From Purshia tridentata (Eukaryota; Streptophyta; Magnoliopsida; Rosales; Rosaceae), in the NCBI GenBank assembly GCA_003254885.1, contig QANT01005053.1, positions 16,249-80,248 on the forward strand: a stretch of DNA of 64,000 nucleotides. Reading direction: 5' to 3'. A program made the translations under genes and the position numbers. The stretch's first letter is position 1. Every line of letters begins with the position of its first letter. The notes beneath the pieces are model-generated. The model made no database searches. It was not told where the DNA came from and saw only the letters and a program-made list of their open reading frames with translations. Shown here piece by piece: positions 23,001 through 35,766 of this stretch.

Positions 23001-26000
23001 CTCCAAGAGCTTTTGACGCTCAACAATGAGGGACAAGTTCTTTTCATCCAGATCTTCTATACATTTCTGCAAGACAAAGATTTCAATCTGTGCGTTCAGA
23101 GCTTTGTCTTGTTCCTCTTCATATTCTTTCTTCATGCACATACCTTCTGCTCGGTGATTACGGATCTGCAATTCCATACCAGCCATCTGGGTTTCACTTA
23201 ACTGAACAAAACTGGCATGTTTTTGCTTCTCTGAACCTAAGCAAACATGTAGCTCTTCCACTTTACAAAGTGCTGATTCTCTTTCCTTCTCCAGAATAGA
23301 AAGTTTCTCTTTTATTTCTTCATATCCTTTTTCTAGACCTTTCAGGCTGCCCCGAGTAATGTCCAACTCAGTGACTAAGCTTTCTCTCTCAGTGATCAGA
23401 CCAGATTTCTCATTATCAAGCAATATGCATGATTCTTCTAAGCTCTTTGATTTTACCCTCAAGCCTTCAAGTTCATCATTCGCATCAAAAAGGGAATTCT
23501 CCAAAAAGTTGTTCTTCTGTGATGATTTCTCCAAATTCTCAGTCATAATCTGTAACTGGGAATTTAGGGTGGCATTTTCAGCAACAAGAGTGCCTTTTTC
23601 TCCCATAAGAGATTGACATGATTCTTCTAGCTCCTTTACCTTCCCTCTAACCCCTTCTAACTCGACATTCAAATCAGAAAGGGAATTCTCCAGAAGAACA
23701 TTTTTCTCCAGAAGTTTCTGCATGATTTCCAACTTTTCCAACATTGCCACTTTCTCACTTCTATCAGCCTCACACATCTGTTTTAGCTGGAAGTTTTCAT
23801 CCTGCAATTCCTTCACAGATGATCGAATGCACTCTGGATCCAATCCAACTGACTCCACCTGCTCTAGCATAGCTTGGTGTTTCTTGCTTAGCTCATTGAG
23901 TTCCTCTTTCAGACAGTATATCTCTTGCTGAAGAGCATTTCTTTGGTCCACTCGAAGTTCAACTTCCTCTTCAAGTTTCCTAATTGTTTCCCTCAAGATT
24001 AAGATCTCATCTTGCAGATTTTTTATTGAGATGGATGAAGACAATTTGAGCTCACTCAGGCTATTTTTTTCCTCCTTCACCTTCTGGACTTCATCCTCTA
24101 AACCGTGATTACGTGTTTCCATGTCCTTAAGAATCAAAGCACTACTCTGAAGCTCAGAAACAAGAGATCTAAGTTCCTCCTGGGATTGAGAATGCAAATG
24201 CTGCAGTGTTTGGAAAGCAGTTTCTGCCTCCATGAATCGGAACCGCTCTTCTTGTATGCAAGTCCAAAGTCTGCCTAACTCCCTCTGCTTCTCTGTGAGT
24301 TCTTCACCTTGAGATTCCATTTTCTGGACTGAAGATTCCAACTCAGACTGCAAACTCTGATTTAATTTTTCCAGCAGAAGACACTTTTCTTCGGAACCCT
24401 TTAACTTTGAAAGCCCATCATCTATCTCAGAGTGTAGCCGTTGGGCCTCCTCCTGGGCATGAGAGATCTTATGCTCCAGACTAGATATGGTCTCCAAGCA
24501 CTGGTTGTACTGGAGCGCAGAAGCTTCTTTCTCTTCAGTTAATTTGGCAATTGATTGCTTCAAGATTTCAACTTCCTGTTCAGCTTTGACAGCTCGCTCA
24601 TTAATCCTTCTGGCATCCTCCTCAACATGCAGTATTTTTGCCTCCAGATTGGATATCATCTCCAAACATTGTTTGTATTGTGCAAGTGCAGTTTCTTTCT
24701 CAGCTGCTACCCTTGCAAGATCTTGCTTCAGAGCTTCAGCATCAAACTCAGCTTTACTAACTCGATCATTAAGCTCTTCAGCATCCTTTTGGGAAGAAGA
24801 GATAATGTTCTCCAGATTAGAGATTTTGTCCAAACTCTGCTGATACTGAAGAAGACTGGCTTCTCTTTCAGCCTCTAATTTGGTAAGTGCTTCCTTTGAA
24901 GATTGAACTTCAGCCTCAGCTTTGCTGGCTCGTTCGTTGAGTCCCCTGGAATCCTCTTGTGCATGAGAGACTTCAGACTCCAAATTAGATAATCTTTCTA
25001 AACACTGTTGGTACTGTAGTAAGCCAGCTTCCTTTTCGGCTTCTAATTTAGCAAGTGCTTTCTTCAAGTTTGAAATTTCTGTCTCTGCTTTACGCACTCG
25101 ATCATGGTTTCCATTGTTCTGGATGCTGCGTTCTTTTTCTTCTGCATCATGAAAATTGAGGCCTTTTTTGGCCCTTGAATGGCTTACCGCTTCTCCAGAC
25201 CCAAATAGATCATTCAGCTGTTTCAATCCCTTTCTACCTGATGCAGAGTCAGATTCTTCAGTAAAAGCTCCATTCCTTTTGACAGCATGGAAAAGGGATG
25301 AGAGTCCCAGAGCATCTTTTTGCAATTCATCGAGGTCAAATAATGCCCGTATAGGAGGTGGCATCTCAGGAGTATGGGGATCAGCATCACTAGCAGAGGA
25401 ACCTGCAGGTGAATCATCTGCCAATACAAAGGGAACTTGGTTGGGAAATGCTTCTGCCATGGTCCGATGAGCCTGGCGCAGTGCCCCAGTTGCATGATCA
25501 TATCTTTCAGCTAGCGCACGATATGCTCGATAGAACTCTTCAACCAGTTTCATTAGTTCTGGGCGTTTTTTATAATACATCTCTGCCCTCCTAGCAAAGG
25601 AATCTGCATCTTCTTCAATGAGCTTGATCATGTGTTTGACTTTGGCATCCATATCTGTTAAATAAGTTGAAACATACTCAGTTTATACACATTTATGCAT
25701 AGAACTTATAAAAGAAGGGTAAGCAGAAAGAACAATATTGTTGTTATGCACAGATCATCAAAAATAAAAACTAGGTCCAGAAAAATGTACAAGAACTGTG
25801 AAATATCTTGTGATTATCTTCTTAACAAATCAGGATCACTACATTACATTTTACAGGCCCAGTACGATCACATTGATTTTGTCGTACAGTCAACAATAGA
25901 ATGTAAACCATGAAACAGAGTTTAGAAAGTACCCATGTCAGTCAAAATTGTAAACCAACCCAGTTATATCTATACCTGTAAGATTTTCCTGAAGCCATTT

Positions 26001-26066
26001 TGAATTCTTTGGGCTTATGTGGCTGTCCCACCACCAAGAATACTTGGCTTGCGACGCAGCAGCCAT
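20067..26066 (-). CDS. NET1D: NETWORKED 1 actin-binding coiled-coil protein (NET1D-like)
   Basis: Predicted 1790-aa protein. Coding exons in gene order are 26066-25976, 25654-21444 and 21137-20067, all GT-AG on the minus strand. Residues 8-90 form the plant-specific NAB (KIP1-like) actin-binding domain: [19 protein letters not shown] comes from exon 1, then the [20 protein letters not shown] and [11 protein letters not shown] blocks. A proline-containing linker ([17 protein letters not shown]) leads into more than 1500 residues of coiled coil. The first part of this is four repeats of 56 residues (about 234-457). The C-terminal exon ends with a basic [11 protein letters not shown] tail. NET1 proteins link actin filaments to membranes, including plasmodesmata (family knowledge). 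Naming as NET1D rests on sequence style and on being next to MCCA. Confidence 0.95.
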
Positions 26067-27100
26067 AACTCTAGCCAATAACAGCACCACCTTCTATACT
26101 GATGTTGCAATAGTCCGATCCCAAGAACAAACCGAAACCAAGATAAGTAAACTCAACCAGGGACCTGATAACTAGGCTTCAAACCGCCGAATTCAGTAAT
26201 TCTTCCTATGATGAAGCTGTATGTACCTCTAGCTGTTCACACGATCAGACCTAAACACCAAAATCCACAATCCAATTTCAGATAAATCAGATTCAGAACT
26301 ACATGGTGGGTGAGATCAGATTCTTAAAAACTTGGTAGAAAAATTAGAAAAAGCAAGCAAGTACCTGATCAGTAAAACTCAGTTCCAGAATCATATGCTA
26401 AAATTGACAACTTTCTTCTAAATTTCTACAAACTACCTGATCAAAGAAAAACCCAAAAACCAAATGATCAGACTTCGATAAAGAATATCAAATTCACATG
26501 CTTCAGAGAATTACAATTACACAAGTTTGTACTTTTTTTCTTTTCTTTTTCAATCAGCGTTTAAGTAAAAGCTGAAAACTTTCGTGATTATGCGTATACA
26601 TCACACATAGGATTAAAAGAAAATCTGATCAACTAAAAACGCAGTTAAAAATTAACACAATTCCAGGAAATGAAAACAAAATCAAAAAAACAGAAAACTT
26701 TATAATTGCCCAGAAACCAAAATTATAAAATAAGCAGAAAAAACGTCATGGGCAAGAGGATCAACTTCAAAGAAAGCACCAAACACATTGTTCCATGACA
26801 ATTTTCACAGTGGAATCGATTTTCTTTAAAAAAAATAGTGAAAACAACAGGAAAAATTATCAAAACAAACTTACCAAGAAGAAATTGAAATTGCTTCTGT
26901 TTTCTTTTCCTAAGTTATAGTTTTGATTAGCAGCTGTGACAAAGCAACTTGAGCTGCTTTTGCTTTTCTCTCATCTCACCCCATGTTTGTTAGATCGCTC
27001 TGTCTCCGTCTCTAAAGTGCTCTCTCTGTTTCTCTCTCTCACTGTGTGCTTTGCGTTTATGTTGTTTGGTACTGTTTCAGCTCTGCTTTTTATGCAAACT
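26067..27100 (-). promoter_or_regulatory. 5' leader and core promoter of NET1
   Basis: Upstream of the NET1 ATG on the minus strand. A strong splice donor (TTCTTG then GTAAGTTTG) lies at 26874/26875, so the leader probably contains at least one intron; its acceptor was not fixed. A GA-rich tract (minus strand) spans about 26985-27045 and a TATA-like GCATAAAAAGC sits at 27085-27095, which would suit a start site near 27060. Exact transcript ends are inference. Confidence 0.4.
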
Positions 27101-27228
27101 GTCAAACAGGAATGAAAAACAAAAAAAAAAGGTGGGTGGAAACCAAAAATAAAAAATAAACAGTGATTGAGAAACTAACGGTAATTAAAATTAATGCTTT
27201 TAAATCCCTCATTTTCAGATTTTTATTT

Positions 27229-27278
27229 CCATGTTTTGGTTTTTGGCGAGGATCCATGTTTTGGTTTTTGGCGAGGAT
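27229..27278 (+). repeat. exact 25-bp tandem duplication
   Basis: A 25-bp unit (CCATGTTTTGG followed by TTTTTGGCGAGGAT) is present twice back to back, at 27229-27253 and 27254-27278, without mismatch. It lies just upstream of the presumed NET1 core promoter. Confidence 0.9.
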
Positions 27279-30200
27279 TCCCTGTAATTTTGGAAACTTA
27301 GAACACTGCAGTTGGTTTTTCTGATAGTAAAAACCACTGAATGCCATGGAAACCGAAATGACCAAATTACCCTTTTGGTTAGAATTTCAAAAATGATTTT
27401 CTTTGGGTTTGTAGATGTTTGACTATGATTTTGTACATGTTTTTTAAGATTGTGGTGCCAAAATTACTATACATATTAGTTGTCTCCTTTATAAGAATGT
27501 GAACATCAGATATGACCATGACCCCATTGAGTATTAAAGAAATAGATGAAGACTAAGATGTTTGGATGTGACAATGCCAATCAGCCAGCCTAATATTCAT
27601 ATAAATACAAATAATGTAACTTGTCTAAGGAAAAAAAAAAGTGCAATACTTAGTATCTTAATTTGAATGAGTGATGAGACCATTGAAATTTGTTTTAAGA
27701 CTTTAACAATTGACTTTAGATTATCTTTCTTTTATTGGAAAAATAGAAGCCGTTTACTATTTTTCATCTTCAATAGTACTATTAAATAAATTCCCACTAA
27801 ATCATTAAACAAAAAACCAAGAAAGCATTTGGTTGTTATATTATATTATTATAACTTTCAATTTTTTTTAAGTAATAGGATCTAATTTTTATTAGAAAGA
27901 TAATATATAATTCTTTTTGCTACATTTGAAATGATCATACCTATAGATGTCATCATCCTACTAATTCTTTTTTTCACCCTCTCAAAAATTCAAAACACAA
28001 ATTTGGATTCCAATTATATTAAGAGCATTATATTCCAGATTCTCTCTTAAATATATATCCCTCTAAAGTCTAAACCAAACTACCCACAAGACACACAGAT
28101 TCTCTAGTCCTTAAATCTCTCTACCAGTAAACTAGCCGTTGATTTATTTAATGGTTTGTAATCACTAAACATTAAAAAGGCAAATTTGGTAATTAGGAGC
28201 CCTTCTTATTTAGTATTTCTCATGTAATCTAGTGCTGTAATTGTGATCACAATGGAAGGGCAGTTTGGTAAAAGCAGGCAGATGGGGAATCTATAATGCT
28301 TATGCATATATGAGTCAGACGACACCGTGTCAATCTTTCCAAAAGGTGGGCGGTGCCCGAGGACGGTCCGCATTCGTCATTCGTCACGCAACTCATAAAA
28401 TTCTTTTCCGTATTGGCCCACGTGTATTTCATGAAAATGTATACCCCACCCCCTCGTATTTTCTAATTACCTTTTAATTTTACTTAAAATTATTTGTTGC
28501 TTTGCTTGTTTGTTTTGTTCCACATTTTAACAAAAAAGAAAACTATACATTTGAAATCATTTTTCCAAAAGGAATTTTACATGTGTTTTACACATCCACT
28601 AATTATGTCAGAATGAAAATGTGTTAATTTAGATGCATATACATAGAAGATGTGAAATGATTAACAAATAATTGACCATCTTCATACTTCTATAAATGCA
28701 TGGCCCTATTAATTTATGTCAAATCTAGCTAAACAATAATATATTTGTTTTCTTTACAAAACTATGTAAAACAGAGTAAATATCAACTACTGGTTTTGCC
28801 CATAAGGGCTTTGAATTATATTAAACTCACAAACTCACAAACTCACATGGAAGGAAGAGTTTAATCATAACAGTGGTTACGGACCCAGAAAAGCTGCCCT
28901 GCCCACCCATCAATAGTTATAATTCATGCATATGCCTCCATCCATACTACTCTTCTGTTCATCAAACTCTTTTTCTTTTTTCTTTTTCTGATTGTTATTA
29001 ATCATTATTGTCAAAATTTCATTTCATTTTATTTTATTTTTAAAATGGCAAGAGTATAACTTTCATCATGAGTGCAACGGCAGAGTAGTGTTCCTCTATT
29101 GTAATGAAGAAAAGGGAAGACTAATTAAGTTTAAGCATATTTTGTATTCTTGTGAGTGGTTTTTCAAAGTCTATATAAGTGGGAAGTGATATTGTTTGAA
29201 AGACAATTTGAAGATGAATTATTGAAGAAGGGATGGGAGGTTTGGTGACACATATGTAATTAGTGATTTTTATAATAAATTTATTCAGAGTGTTTGGTCT
29301 CCAATTAGCTGCAGCCCCCAAAACAAGGCCACAAGCTTGGAGGCTTTGACTGTTAGATAACAACTATGCTTAGAAAGGATAGTCAAGAATGAAGGTTTAC
29401 TGAGGGTTTAAGGTGAGGTGCCTTCTAAGTTTTGACAGGGTCACCAGCATGCTTGGAGCGTGCTTATTCTCTTCTTGCAAGTTAAACTATAGGGGACATT
29501 ACCGTATATCAAAAAGGGGCTCGAGGCATATGGACTTTGCTTTGCTTTGCTTCTCTTTTTCTCTAAGAAATTGATGAATTGAATAGAAACAAGTGGCCAA
29601 GCCACATGGTTTTTACACATTTGCCACTAGCAGCTTAATCACTGTGCCACATTCTCTGTTCTAAGGCAGAGGATGCTATGAAATGCCATAATATACAGAA
29701 CTGCATTAACCAAGTTTTGAAATTTTAGAAGAATTTTGTTGGGAGCACAATGAAAAAGTGGGCTAACTGGATATTGATTGTGCTTGAAACCCTTTAAGAT
29801 GACAACAAGAAAGAGCATCAGTCATCAATGATCTTCCTGGTGTCAAGTAACAGTGAGTGGTGGGAATTGAATCATCTTTTGACTATGTATAAATGAGAGC
29901 CTTAGATTAAAGAAAATTGTGCTCAAGTAGAGAATCCGAACTCGTTAATTCAAAGAGTACCCTGTGATTTAGTGAAGGAGAAAAAGCAAGTAAGATTCAT
30001 TATGTACTTCAAGGTTCTAGGAGAGACCAGAATACAATGTAGCCAAGCCTCAACAACCTATGTGCACAATTTGTCAACCACCAAGGCATATGAGTCATAT
30101 GACCGTACCCACCAACCCCCATTACTTGGGATGTCCTCTTCTTTTACTTTACCATTAGACATGGTAGTAAAGTAAACTGATAAAAGAAGTATGCTACGTT

Positions 30201-31520
30201 GGGTCCTCAAGTAAGACCAAAGTAATTTCTGGGTCTATTTATGGGTTTGGGTTTAGCCAGCAGTGCACAATGCACATGTCCATGCCCTACAGGCTACTCA
30301 TAAAGATTCTAAAACAGCTTTTGTAATATAATTGCCATGATGTTGTTAGGTAAAAGTGTAAACAAGTGTGAGGGAGCCCCAACTGGCCCACTTACATCTG
30401 CAATAAGAGGTTGCTGTGATGCATGTGCTGGTTTTAAAATCTCTCTCCATTTTGATGATCATGATTTAGGCCTTTATTAACAGATTAGACAAGTTGCCAT
30501 GACAAATATTAGGCTGCTGCCTGTTGGAGAAGCCACTCCATGCATTTTGTCATTTATTGATCATGATAAACCTTTGTTATTTTGTTCAACAAAAATAAGT
30601 GTAAATGACCCACTAGTCTTCCAAATGCCCCATATATATCAACATCATAGATTACCATATTATTGAAAATAATTTTATAGATATTGCATAGATTAATATA
30701 TGGCGCAGGCAATTCCAATCACTTTGAATTACTAAGTTGACTACTTTTGAACTATTTAACAATAGTTTACTAAAATATTTATATTATTTCGGTAGCCAAT
30801 TATCAAACAATATTATATATTTGTATCATTCGACAATAGTCTACAAAATAATAAAAAAATTTCGGTAGACTATTGTCGAATAGCCTAAGGATGGTCAACT
30901 TAGTAATTTAAAGTAGTCGGAATAACTTGAATCTTAATATATATAAGTATAAATGACCCCCTTTCAACTTCATATCAAACAAGTGCAGACTTATAGGCCC
31001 AAGATGGTTAGTTTGTACATTTTTAGGCTTCGGCCCACCATATACACCTACACACGAGCAAAGTTCGACTTTCGTGCTTCTGCTCTTTTTGTTCTTCTTT
31101 GATATATGGGGTAGATGAGATTCGAATATGGTCCTCACCAGCATTGCCGAGAAAAATATTGCTAAAGTAATAAGTTAATAACTAGTTGCTAAATTTACAC
31201 CTACTTCCCAAGTGAGATTAAAATTGGGCTTAGTGAAGCCCAAAACGAATATGCAACTATAGGTAGCCCAATCAAGGCCGAAACCTCACCAATCCAAGGA
31301 AGCCCAAGAAGGAATTGGATTGGATGAGATGGATAGTCGTGCCAGGTAAGCACCACATCAGATCAGATCCCTATCCGTCACAGTTCCCAACCCACACGAC
31401 AATGGTTTTAATCTCCTACACACAAGTGCACGATATGACCAAAAGTAGATTTATTTCAGTATTTCACTTCTTCACTGTCAGCACTGAGTCCACTCCGTCT
31501 CACTCACAGAGCTCAAAACC
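27279..31520. other. gene-free intergenic DNA
   Basis: This 4.2-kb AT-rich region separates the divergent NET1 and MCCA genes. No coding exon, RNA gene or clear transposon was recognised. The last 300 bases before 31521 hold the MCCA promoter and leader, including the palindromic GGGCTTAGTGAAGCCC near 31227-31242 and several GGCCC/GGGCC elements common in plant housekeeping promoters. Confidence 0.55.
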
Positions 31521-34500
31521 ATGGCGTCCGTGGCCACCATCCTCCGTCGAAAGCTCTCCCTCAAACCCTTCCATTTTCAATCAGTAACAGTAAGAGCATT
31601 CTCCGATTCCTCGCAGAGAATAGAGAAGATTCTGATAGCAAACAGAGGCGAAATCGCGTGCAGGATCATGAGGACTGCCCAGAGGCTCGGAATCCGAACC
31701 GTCGCCGTTTACAGCGACGCCGATAGAAACTCGCTCCACGTCAAGTCCGCTGACGAGGCCGTGCGTATTGGCCCGCCTCCTGCTCGGCTCAGCTACCTCA
31801 ACGCCTCGTCGATTCTCGAAGCCGCCATTCGCACCGGTGCGCAGGTCAGTCAGAAATTGAATTCGTTTATTATGCTAGCTCAATAGCTCAGTATCTCATT
31901 GCATTAGCATTGTTTTTTTGTTATGTTTGTTTTTGTATAAATAGGCTATACATCCTGGCTATGGTTTTCTGTCAGAGAGTGCTGACTTTGCTCAGCTTTG
32001 TGAAGATAAGGGTCTTACATTTATTGGACCTCCAGCATCTGCAATCCGGGATATGGGTGATAAAAGGTACCACTCATTGCCTTCTTACTGATATTTCTCA
32101 GTGTTTATGAGCGGGGTAGCTAATAAGATAAGCTCTATGTCTTTTTTGTTTTTTTTTCGGAATTATTTATTTCGGACGGATAATGTTCGATATGTTTATC
32201 AGTGCGTCGAAGAGAATAATGGGTGCAGCAGGGGTACCACTTGTGCCTGGATATCATGGTAATGACCAAGATATTGATCTAATGAAGTTAGAAGCCGAAA
32301 AGATTGGATATCCAATCTTAATAAAGCCAACTCATGGAGGTGGAGGCAAGGTATGCTGCTTCCCTCAATGATACTATGAGTAACCTGATGGAAAATTGAG
32401 AGAGTTTTATTTTCTTCATGAGATGATCTTATAGTTTAGATATTTCTAGGGTATGAGGATTGTGAAAAGTCCGGATGAATTTGTTGAATCTTTCCTGGGA
32501 GCACAACGTGAGGCTGCTGCTTCTTTTGGAATAAGCACGATATTGCTGGAGAAGTATATTACACAGCCAAGGCACATAGAAGTCCAGGTACTGTTATTTG
32601 TTTGTATGATTCCGATTAGTATCTAATCCATAATACTTCATAGTTGGTATGATGTCATTAGCATTTCTTATCAACATTATATCGATGTAGTTGATACTAT
32701 ATAGTGAAAATGTAAACCTTATGCTCTTGACCATTTCACACAAAACCATATGATTTGATTTTTGATGACTGTTTGGAATTGTAGATATTTGGTGACAAAC
32801 ATGGGAATGTTCTACACTTGTATGAGAGAGATTGCAGCGTACAGAGAAGACACCAGAAAATAATTGAAGAAGCTCCAGCTGTAATGATCATTTCCTGTAT
32901 TATCGGTGTAGATTTGTCATAGTTCTGGTAGAGTTGTAATGGAAATCCATTGGTGCAGCCAAATGTTTCTGATGACTTTCGGTCCCACTTGGGTCAAGCT
33001 GCTGTGTCTGCTGCCAAGGTGAGGCATTTTCAATAGTTGTCTATTTTGTACTTAATTTAGACATAATTCCATATTCATAGTTAATGGGTTTTTCTTGGAG
33101 AAGGTTGAAGTTCTTTATCTCTCTCTGTCAATTTATATAGTTTTCTTTTTGTACTTCTTTTTACACTATCCTCTTAATACTTGTGTTTTGGTTCCTTCTT
33201 TTGGGTTTTTAAAGACTATCTCTATAATTTGAAGTCTCTGTATGATTAATAAAGGCAGTTGGTTATCACAATGCTGGCACTGTCGAGTTTATAGTTGATA
33301 CAGTATCGGGCCAATTCTATTTCATGGAGATGAACACCCGTCTTCAGGTGCTTTTTGTTTTGGACCAAGTCTTCAGGTGCTTTAATCATTATGTTCTATT
33401 GTATTTCAGTCAATGAACTTCGCATTTTAATGGGTTAATATTATGCAGGTTGAGCATCCTGTGACCGAGATGATTGTCGGCCTAGATCTTGTAGAGTGGC
33501 AAATTCATGTTGCAAATGGAGAACATCTTCCCATTAGCCAGTCACAGGTTCCCTTATCAGGTGATATATTTAAAAGGAATAAAGAAAAATATTGAAAGAT
33601 GTCTTAGCTAAGGTTATGTTTGCTTCCATATTCCTTGCCACTTGTAAAATATTGAGTTACTGGACTTTTATAATTCCTCGTTATGACGACAGGTCATGCT
33701 TTTGAGGCCCGAATATATGCTGAAAATGTACCGAAAGGATTCCTTCCAGCAACTGGAGTTCTTCATCACTATCATCATGTTCCAGTCTCATCAACAGGTT
33801 AGTCACGTTACAATAGCCATACGACTCATAACTTTCACCGTGTTCCTGTCCTTTGGTTCATTTATGCTGGTTTCTTATGTTGAATCTGCCTTAAGCAGTT
33901 CGAGTTGAAACGGGAGTTGAACAAGGAGACACTGTTAGCATGCATTATGATCCTATGATTGCTAAGCTTGTAGTATGGGGAGAAAATCGTGCTGCAGCAT
34001 TGGTAAAACTGAAGGATTGCTTGTCAAATTTTCAGGTACACCTACTTAATTATAGAGTTGCAGCCTCTGCACAATAAGGAACATTTTCCAATCATCCTAC
34101 GTCATATGTTACATGGCCCAGAAAATAAACGTCATATATTACATTTTTAGGTGAATTAGATATCTTCAGGCCCATGGGTCAACAACATTCAAATAATACG
34201 ACACATGTGGAAGGCATATTGCAATTCATATTCATCCTGTGATTTTAATTTTTCTTTGACCTTCTATTTTAATGCTAATTTTCTTAGACAGGTTGCAGGT
34301 TTACCAACCAATATCAATTTTCTTCAAAAACTTGCTAATCACCAGGCATTTGAAAATGGCGATGTGGAAACCCATTTTATTGAACGCTTTAAAGGTGACC
34401 TCCTTGTCGACCCTAGTAATTCAGTATTAGCAAACGAAGTGCTTGGTACTGCTAGATTTGGTGCAACACTGGCAGCTGCATGTCTCATTGAAAAGGAAAA

Positions 34501-35766
34501 TTATGTATTCAGAGAAAACCTTCCTGGTAAATTAAAAGTCCCATTTTTGAAATGCTTTTCATTTCTTAAAATCCCTTATAATATTTACGTCTTCTAATAT
34601 GTTCAGGTGGAAACAGCATGATATCCATTTGGTATTCTTCTCCCCCTTTCAGAGTCCATCATTGTTCCCGGCATACAATGGAACTCGAGTGGGAGAATGA
34701 ATATGACAGCAGTGGCTCACAGTTATTGACACTTCCAATCACTTCTAAACAAGATGGGAGCTATCTGATTGAGGTAGTCTTATGCTAATTGACCATATTT
34801 GTAAATTTGCAATTATTTATCTAATGTGCAAGTTATTTTCTTGCTTTTTTTCCACCTTGTCAGTCTGTCAGCAAGGTTCTAGTTGATGGGACTTGACAGC
34901 GTATTGTGTATGTGCAGACAGAAGAAGCCAGTTTACCACATTTTGAGGTCAAAGCAACCTGTTTAGGCACCCATGATTTTAGAGTTGAAGTTAATGGTGT
35001 AATCATGGATGTTAGCTTAGCTGTTTACTCCAAGGTATATGCCTTCTCTGCATGCATTTGTGAGGGTCTACATAGATCAGTTAATTTATCAGCAAAATTG
35101 AATATGGTTCACTTTGTTCTAGCTTGTTCATCTGGCATTCTGCTATGATTAATTTGTTGATTCCAATTTGGGCTGGTAGGATCAGACCAAGCACATTCAT
35201 ATATGGTATGGGTCACATCATCATCATTTCAGACAGAAGATGGGCCTTGAATTGTCTGATGAAGATGAAATGGAACATAAGCCTAGATTTGAGAAATCAT
35301 CTCACCCTCCGGGGACTGTTGTTGCACCCATGGCTGGTTTGGTGGTCAAGCTTCTGGTGAAGGATGGGACAAAGGTGGATGAAGGACAACCTATATTAGT
35401 TTTAGAGGCAATGAAAATGGAGGTTTGTACTGTTGCTAGTTGCATTTGCGTCTGCACTTTTCTTTCCCCAATCCCTATGCAATATTTGAAATCATTTGGT
35501 TTTTTCTTTTTTGAAGCATGTTGTAAAGGCACCATCAACAGGCCATGTCCACGGGCTTAATCTAGCAGCTGCCCAACAGGTTTCTGATGGTAGTGTTCTC
35601 TTCAGTATCAAGGTTAGCTATTTACTTTCTAATACCGTTGACATGGGTTATTGAAGATCTACTGAAATAGAATTTACATGTACAAGCTTAAAAAGATGGT
35701 AGCATCAGGAACAGTTGCTTGGTTAAATTGAATGGATTATATCATTATATGCTTGTGCAGGAGTAA
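31521..35766 (+). CDS. MCCA: 3-methylcrotonyl-CoA carboxylase, biotin-carrying alpha subunit
   Basis: Predicted 732-aa mitochondrial enzyme of leucine breakdown: it carboxylates its biotin with bicarbonate and ATP, for transfer to 3-methylcrotonyl-CoA by the beta subunit. Coding exons: 31521-31844, 31945-32066, 32203-32350, 32450-32587, 32785-32880, 32959-33018, 33255-33347, 33449-33560, 33693-33797, 33899-34035, 34292-34526, 34607-34773, 34918-35034, 35180-35422, 35517-35612, 35761-35766. The N-terminus is a basic, Ser-rich presequence ([12 protein letters not shown]...). Then come the biotin carboxylase start ([14 protein letters not shown]), the ATP-grasp glycine loop (HGGGGKGMRI, GGGGK 194-198), [15 protein letters not shown], and the biotinyl domain with EAMKMEH (biotin Lys697). 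The last exon carries only one Glu codon and the stop. Length agrees with plant MCCA. Confidence 0.97.

Noticed and set aside
22779-25594. Plus-strand frames inside the NET1 gene
   Set aside because: They are antisense shadows of the long minus-strand coding exon.
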